Origin: Paractinoplanes durhamensis
GTDB lineage: Bacteria > Actinomycetota > Actinomycetes > Mycobacteriales > Micromonosporaceae
Assembly: GCF_016862175.1 (NCBI RefSeq)
Contig: NZ_BOML01000051.1
Span: forward strand, 1-64,000
Reading direction: 5' to 3'
Length of the DNA stretch: 64,000 nucleotides
The notes under the pieces were generated by a model. The model was given only the letters and a program-made list of their open reading frames with translations. It ran no database searches and had not been told where the DNA came from. The position numbers and the translations under genes are program-made. This document shows, one piece after another, positions 60,910 to 64,000 of the stretch. How positions within the stretch are numbered: position 1 is the stretch's first letter; each line of letters begins with the position of its first letter.

Positions 60910-62394
60910 ATGAGCGATGACTGGCCAAGCGCGGGGACCCTGCTGGCGACGCGCTACCGCCTTGTCGCTCTCCTCGAGACCGGCGGCATGGCGCAGATCT
61001 GGCACGCCGACGACGAGCTGCTCGGCCGCCCGGTCGCGGTGAAGCTGCCGACCGGTCCACAGGTGGCGTGGCGCGAGGCCCGGATGGCGGCGAAGCTGTC
61101 CCACCCGAACATCGCGGCGGTGCACGACTACCGTGAGGCGGTCCGGGCCGACGGCACGGTCGCGACGTTCGTGGTGATGGAGCTGCTCGCCGGCGAGACG
61201 GTCGCGGCCCGCCTGGAACGGGAGACGTTCACCTGGCAGGAGGCGGCCCGGGTGGGTGCGGCGGTGGCCGACGCACTCGACGCCGCGCACGCCAGCGGCG
61301 TGGTGCACCGCGACATCAAGCCGGGCAACGTCATGCTCACCCCGACCGGGGTGAAGATCCTCGACTTCGGGATCAGCGCGACCGCCGGTGAGCAGGACGA
61401 CGACGACACCGGGGCCACCTTCGGGACTCCGGCCTATGTGGCCCCGGAGCGCCTGGACGGCATGCCGGCCGAGCCGGCCACGGATGTCTACGGGCTGGGC
61501 GTGCTGCTGTTCGAGATGGTCACCGGCGACCCGCCGTACCCGGTGGAGACCTGGGAGGAGCTGGAGGCGGCCCGGGAGAAGGGCCCGACGACGCTGCCCA
61601 CCACGCTGCCGGCCGACTTCCGTGCGGTGGTCGACCACTGCCTGGACGAGGCGCCGGTCGACCGCCCGGGCGCCGACGAGATCCGCTTCACGCTGACCGC
61701 CCTGTGGCTGGCCGACCAGCCCGACGACGAGCCGGCGCCCGTCCCGGAGCCCGTTCGCGAGCCCGTCCCGGTCGGCGCGGCGCCCGCACCCAAGTCGGCC
61801 CTGCACCCCCGGGTGGCCCAGATCTGGGACGGGCCGCGCCCCGCCTACGCGGCCGGCCGTGCCGCCCCCGCCACCCTGCCGTTGTCCGAAAGGGAACAGG
61901 TGGAGCCGGCCAAGCGGCGGATCGGCCTGGTCCTCGGCGTGCTCGCCCTGCTGCTGGCCGCGATCGGCGCCTACACCCTGGTCAACCGGCCCAAGGGCCG
62001 GACCGACGCCAACCCGCCGGTGAACCCGACCCACCCGGCGACGTTCTACTACTCCTCGCCCGAGGCGAAGGTCGCGCCGCCCATCACGACCCCGCCGTCG
62101 CCGGCCCCCACGACCACGTCGCCGACACCCAAGTTGACCTTCGCCGACGCGCTGACCCGGCTGCGCTCGGCGATCGACGCCGGAGTGTCGGCCGGTGACA
62201 TCCGCGCCGATGTGGGTCTCGACCTGCGCAACCTGATCCGCAACCTGGAGCGGGCCGGCGCCAAGAACGGCCAGGATCAGCTGGAACAGGTCCGCCTGAA
62301 GATCGACGACCGGGTCGGCGAGGGAAGCATCCCGGCCGGCCGGGCGAGCATTCTGCGCGCCCGGCTGGCCGATGTGGATCGGCTTACCTCTTAG
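60910..62394 (+). CDS. membrane-anchored Ser/Thr protein kinase (PknB-type)
   Basis: A 494-residue Hanks-type kinase. The catalytic domain (about 15-275) has a short glycine loop (ETGGMAQIW), Lys in VAVKLP, the catalytic loop HRDIKPGNV and DFGIS. A Pro-rich juxtamembrane stretch (about 280-330) precedes one transmembrane helix (LVLGVLALLLAAIGAYTLV, about 340-358), a Pro/Thr-rich linker and an extracellular helical domain (about 410-490). There are no PASTA repeats, so the ligand is not peptidoglycan by that route. It signals across the membrane. ATG at 60910 begins the domain. The stop overlaps the convergent LacI gene by 4 bp. Confidence 0.92.
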   Translation: MSDDWPSAGTLLATRYRLVALLETGGMAQIWHADDELLGRPVAVKLPTGPQVAWREARMAAKLSHPNIAAVHDYREAVRADGTVATFVVMELLAGETVAARLERETFTWQEAARVGAAVADALDAAHASGVVHRDIKPGNVMLTPTGVKILDFGISATAGEQDDDDTGATFGTPAYVAPERLDGMPAEPATDVYGLGVLLFEMVTGDPPYPVETWEELEAAREKGPTTLPTTLPADFRAVVDHCLDEAPVDRPGADEIRFTLTALWLADQPDDEPAPVPEPVREPVPVGAAPAPKSALHPRVAQIWDGPRPAYAAGRAAPATLPLSEREQVEPAKRRIGLVLGVLALLLAAIGAYTLVNRPKGRTDANPPVNPTHPATFYYSSPEAKVAPPITTPPSPAPTTTSPTPKLTFADALTRLRSAIDAGVSAGDIRADVGLDLRNLIRNLERAGAKNGQDQLEQVRLKIDDRVGEGSIPAGRASILRARLADVDRLTS

Positions 62395-63404
62395 GCCGAC
62401 CCGCGGATCACCAGGCGGGTCGGCAGCACGATCTCGCTGTCGCCGGGGTCGTCGTCGCCGTCCAGCTTCGCCAGGAGCAGCCGGACCATCTCCCGGCCCA
62501 TCTCGGCGATCGGCTGGTCGACGCTGGTCAGCGACGGCTCGGTGTGCCGGGCGACGACCGAGTCGTCGAAGCCGATCAGCGCCACGTCCTCCGGGACCCG
62601 GCGGCCGTAGTGCCGCAGCACCCGCAGCGCGCCGGCCGCCATCGTGTCGGACGCCGCGAACACCGCGTCGACCTCCGGGTATTGCTCCAGCAGGCGCAGC
62701 ATGGCGGCCTCGCCGCTCTCCTGGCTGAAGTCGCCGAACGCGACCGGCCCGTCGCCGACCACGTCGCGGTAACCGTCCAGACGCGCTATTCCGGCGGCCA
62801 TGTCCAGCGGGCCGGTGATCGCCGCGATGCAGCGGCGGCCCTGGCTGCGAAGGTAGGAGACGGCCTCGCGAGCACCGGCCCGGTTGTCGGCGTCGACGAA
62901 CGTGCCGGGCTCGGCATACATCGGGCGGCCGACCCGCACGGTGGCCACCCCGCGGTCCTCGAGCAGCGACGGCAGCGGGTCGTCGCCGTGCAGCGACAGC
63001 AGCAGTGCACCGTCGACGTGCTGACGGGTCAGATAGCCCTCCAGCCGGCGGCGCTCCTCCGGTGCCTGGGCGATCATCAGCACCATCTGCAGGTTCCGGG
63101 CGACCAGCACGGACGAGATGGACTGCACGATCCGGCCGAAGAACGGCTCGGCGAAGAACCGCTCCCCCGACTCGAAGATCACCAGGGCGACCGAGTCGGT
63201 GCGCTGGGTGACCAGGGTGCGGGCGGCCCGGTTGGGCACGTATCCCAGCTCTTCGATGGCGTCCTCGACGGCCGCCTTGGCACGCGGGCTGACCTGGGCC
63301 GACCCGTTCACGACGCGGGACACCGTGCCGCGGCCGACGCCGGCCCGCACCGCCACCTCTTCCAGGGTCGGGCGTCCGGAAGCCCTGCTCCGGTCCGTCG
63401 TCAT
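62391..63404 (-). CDS. LacI-family transcriptional regulator
   Basis: A 337-residue repressor. The helix-turn-helix and hinge occupy residues 12-70 (PTLEEVAVRAGVGRGTVSRVVNG, then GYVPNRAARTLV), followed by a periplasmic-binding-like sugar-sensing domain (about 72-330; VALIGFDDS is typical). It probably controls a carbohydrate gene. ATG at 63404 has an excellent ggaggagg site, whereas upstream starts lack one. The MFS transporter gene ends 93 bp upstream on the same strand; whether it is the target is unknown. Confidence 0.92.
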   Translation of the reverse strand: MTTDRSRASGRPTLEEVAVRAGVGRGTVSRVVNGSAQVSPRAKAAVEDAIEELGYVPNRAARTLVTQRTDSVALVIFESGERFFAEPFFGRIVQSISSVLVARNLQMVLMIAQAPEERRRLEGYLTRQHVDGALLLSLHGDDPLPSLLEDRGVATVRVGRPMYAEPGTFVDADNRAGAREAVSYLRSQGRRCIAAITGPLDMAAGIARLDGYRDVVGDGPVAFGDFSQESGEAAMLRLLEQYPEVDAVFAASDTMAAGALRVLRHYGRRVPEDVALIGFDDSVVARHTEPSLTSVDQPIAEMGREMVRLLLAKLDGDDDPGDSEIVLPTRLVIRGSA

Positions 63405-63497
63405 CGGTGGCACCTCCTCCGCGCGAATCCTGGTCGCGCCCGACACAAAGTACCTGGCATATGCAGCCCAGGACATGATCGATGCGGGCAAAGCCTA

Positions 63498-64000
63498 TTA
63501 GCCATGTAGGTCACTCCCGGTCAGGGCACCCTCGTCGGGCACGGTGAAGCGCCGCAGTGCGGGCGTGCTCACGGCGATCAGTGCGGTGGCGGCGAGCGCA
63601 CTTGCGCCGCCGATGGCCAGTGCCGCGCCGCCCGAGGTGGCCGTGGCCACCAGGCCGGCGCGGAGATTTCCGAGTTGCGGGCCGGCCTCGCCGACCATCG
63701 CTTCCAGGGCGGAGACCCGGCCCCGGTACGCGTCCGGCGTGGTGCTCTGCACGACGGTGCCGCGGGCCACCACGGCCCAGGTGTCGGCGGCACCGGCGAC
63801 GGCGATGAGCAGCAGGACGACGCCGATCATCCCGGGCCCGGGGTGGACGAGTCCGAGCCCGCCCAGCGCGAGCGCCCACACCGCGCCGCAGGCGAGCATC
63901 AGTCGCCCGGGGTGCGGCCGCCGGGTGGCGAGCCCGGACAGCACCGAGGCGGTCACCCCACCGACGGCGAGCGCGGTGGTGAACAGCCCGAGGACCTCCG
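63498..64000 (-). CDS. MFS transporter, C-terminal part (cut by the window edge)
   Basis: The last 167 residues of a major facilitator transporter; the 5' end lies beyond base 64000 and the frame is open to the edge. About five hydrophobic segments are seen. The loop STTPDAYRGRVSALEAMVGEAGPQLGNLRAGLVA is the signature of the EntS-like exporters (MFS_3), in which a loop of this kind follows helix 10. It may export a siderophore or drug; the substrate is unknown. Confidence 0.82.
   Translation of the reverse strand, partial: EVLGLFTTALAVGGVTASVLSGLATRRPHPGRLMLACGAVWALALGGLGLVHPGPGMIGVVLLLIAVAGAADTWAVVARGTVVQSTTPDAYRGRVSALEAMVGEAGPQLGNLRAGLVATATSGGAALAIGGASALAATALIAVSTPALRRFTVPDEGALTGSDLHG

Noticed and set aside
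63421..63472. LacI operator upstream of the LacI gene
   Set aside because: Only weak inverted repeats are present, and none has the central CG symmetry expected of LacI operators.

Overview
The window reads as chromosome of a high-GC actinomycete. Genes have strong G/C third positions, GTG and TTG starts are common, and the content (MCP chemoreceptor, F420/LLM-type oxidoreductase, PP2C/anti-sigma/STAS switch, CGNR and DUF574-type proteins, several GGDEF proteins) suggests a motile-spore former of the Micromonosporaceae such as Actinoplanes. That placement is an inference from gene content. I found no tRNA, rRNA, CRISPR array, insertion sequence or complete prophage.

Left part (1-22.5 kb): a 33-bp tandem repeat at the edge, a phosphoribosyltransferase, a divergent SDR/TetR pair with three copies of one operator, an endonuclease/exonuclease/phosphatase-family protein, a secreted glycoside hydrolase 2, a GAF-GGDEF diguanylate cyclase, a peptidase-like hydrolase, a methyltransferase, an MCP, a serine hydrolase, a fused alpha-beta glycyl-tRNA synthetase, an acyl-CoA dehydrogenase, a CGNR regulator, an EamA transporter, a Clp-N/HTH regulator with two palindromic operators, an Imm1-like protein, a GNAT enzyme and a DksA/VOC/ICMT-like operon.

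Middle part (22.7-44.3 kb): two tandem copies of a phosphate (PiT) transporter module, each followed by a small membrane protein with the same C-terminus, with a PHO-box-like element before the second copy and a phosphodiesterase downstream. Then come a VanY/endolysin-like peptidase, a GGDEF protein preceded by a coupled small ORF, a Tat-exported TIM-barrel isomerase with a PQQ-type sugar dehydrogenase, and a PhyH oxygenase. The central metabolic locus is a divergent cluster at 34.5-44.2 kb: MocR regulator and AGXT2-like aminotransferase on one side; beta-ureidopropionase-like amidase, dihydropyrimidinase, LLM flavin/F420 oxidoreductase and a four-gene ABC importer on the other. This looks like import and reductive breakdown of a pyrimidine-like compound, with the LLM enzyme where dihydropyrimidine dehydrogenase would be expected.

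Right part (44.3-64 kb): a signalling district. It has two coupled GGDEF-EAL membrane proteins, an Hpt protein, a response regulator with a degenerate HD-GYP domain, a PPOX protein, a single-domain response regulator, a DUF574-type methyltransferase, a PAS-PAS hybrid histidine kinase coupled to an Asp/Glu racemase-like gene, a DivIVA/AtpF-like coiled-coil protein, a complete PP2C / anti-sigma kinase / STAS partner switch without a sigma factor, a LamG protein, a Ser/Thr kinase, a LacI regulator and the end of an MFS transporter. The split phosphorelay parts and the c-di-GMP enzymes plausibly act together.

Convergent gene pairs in this window very often overlap at their 3' ends.
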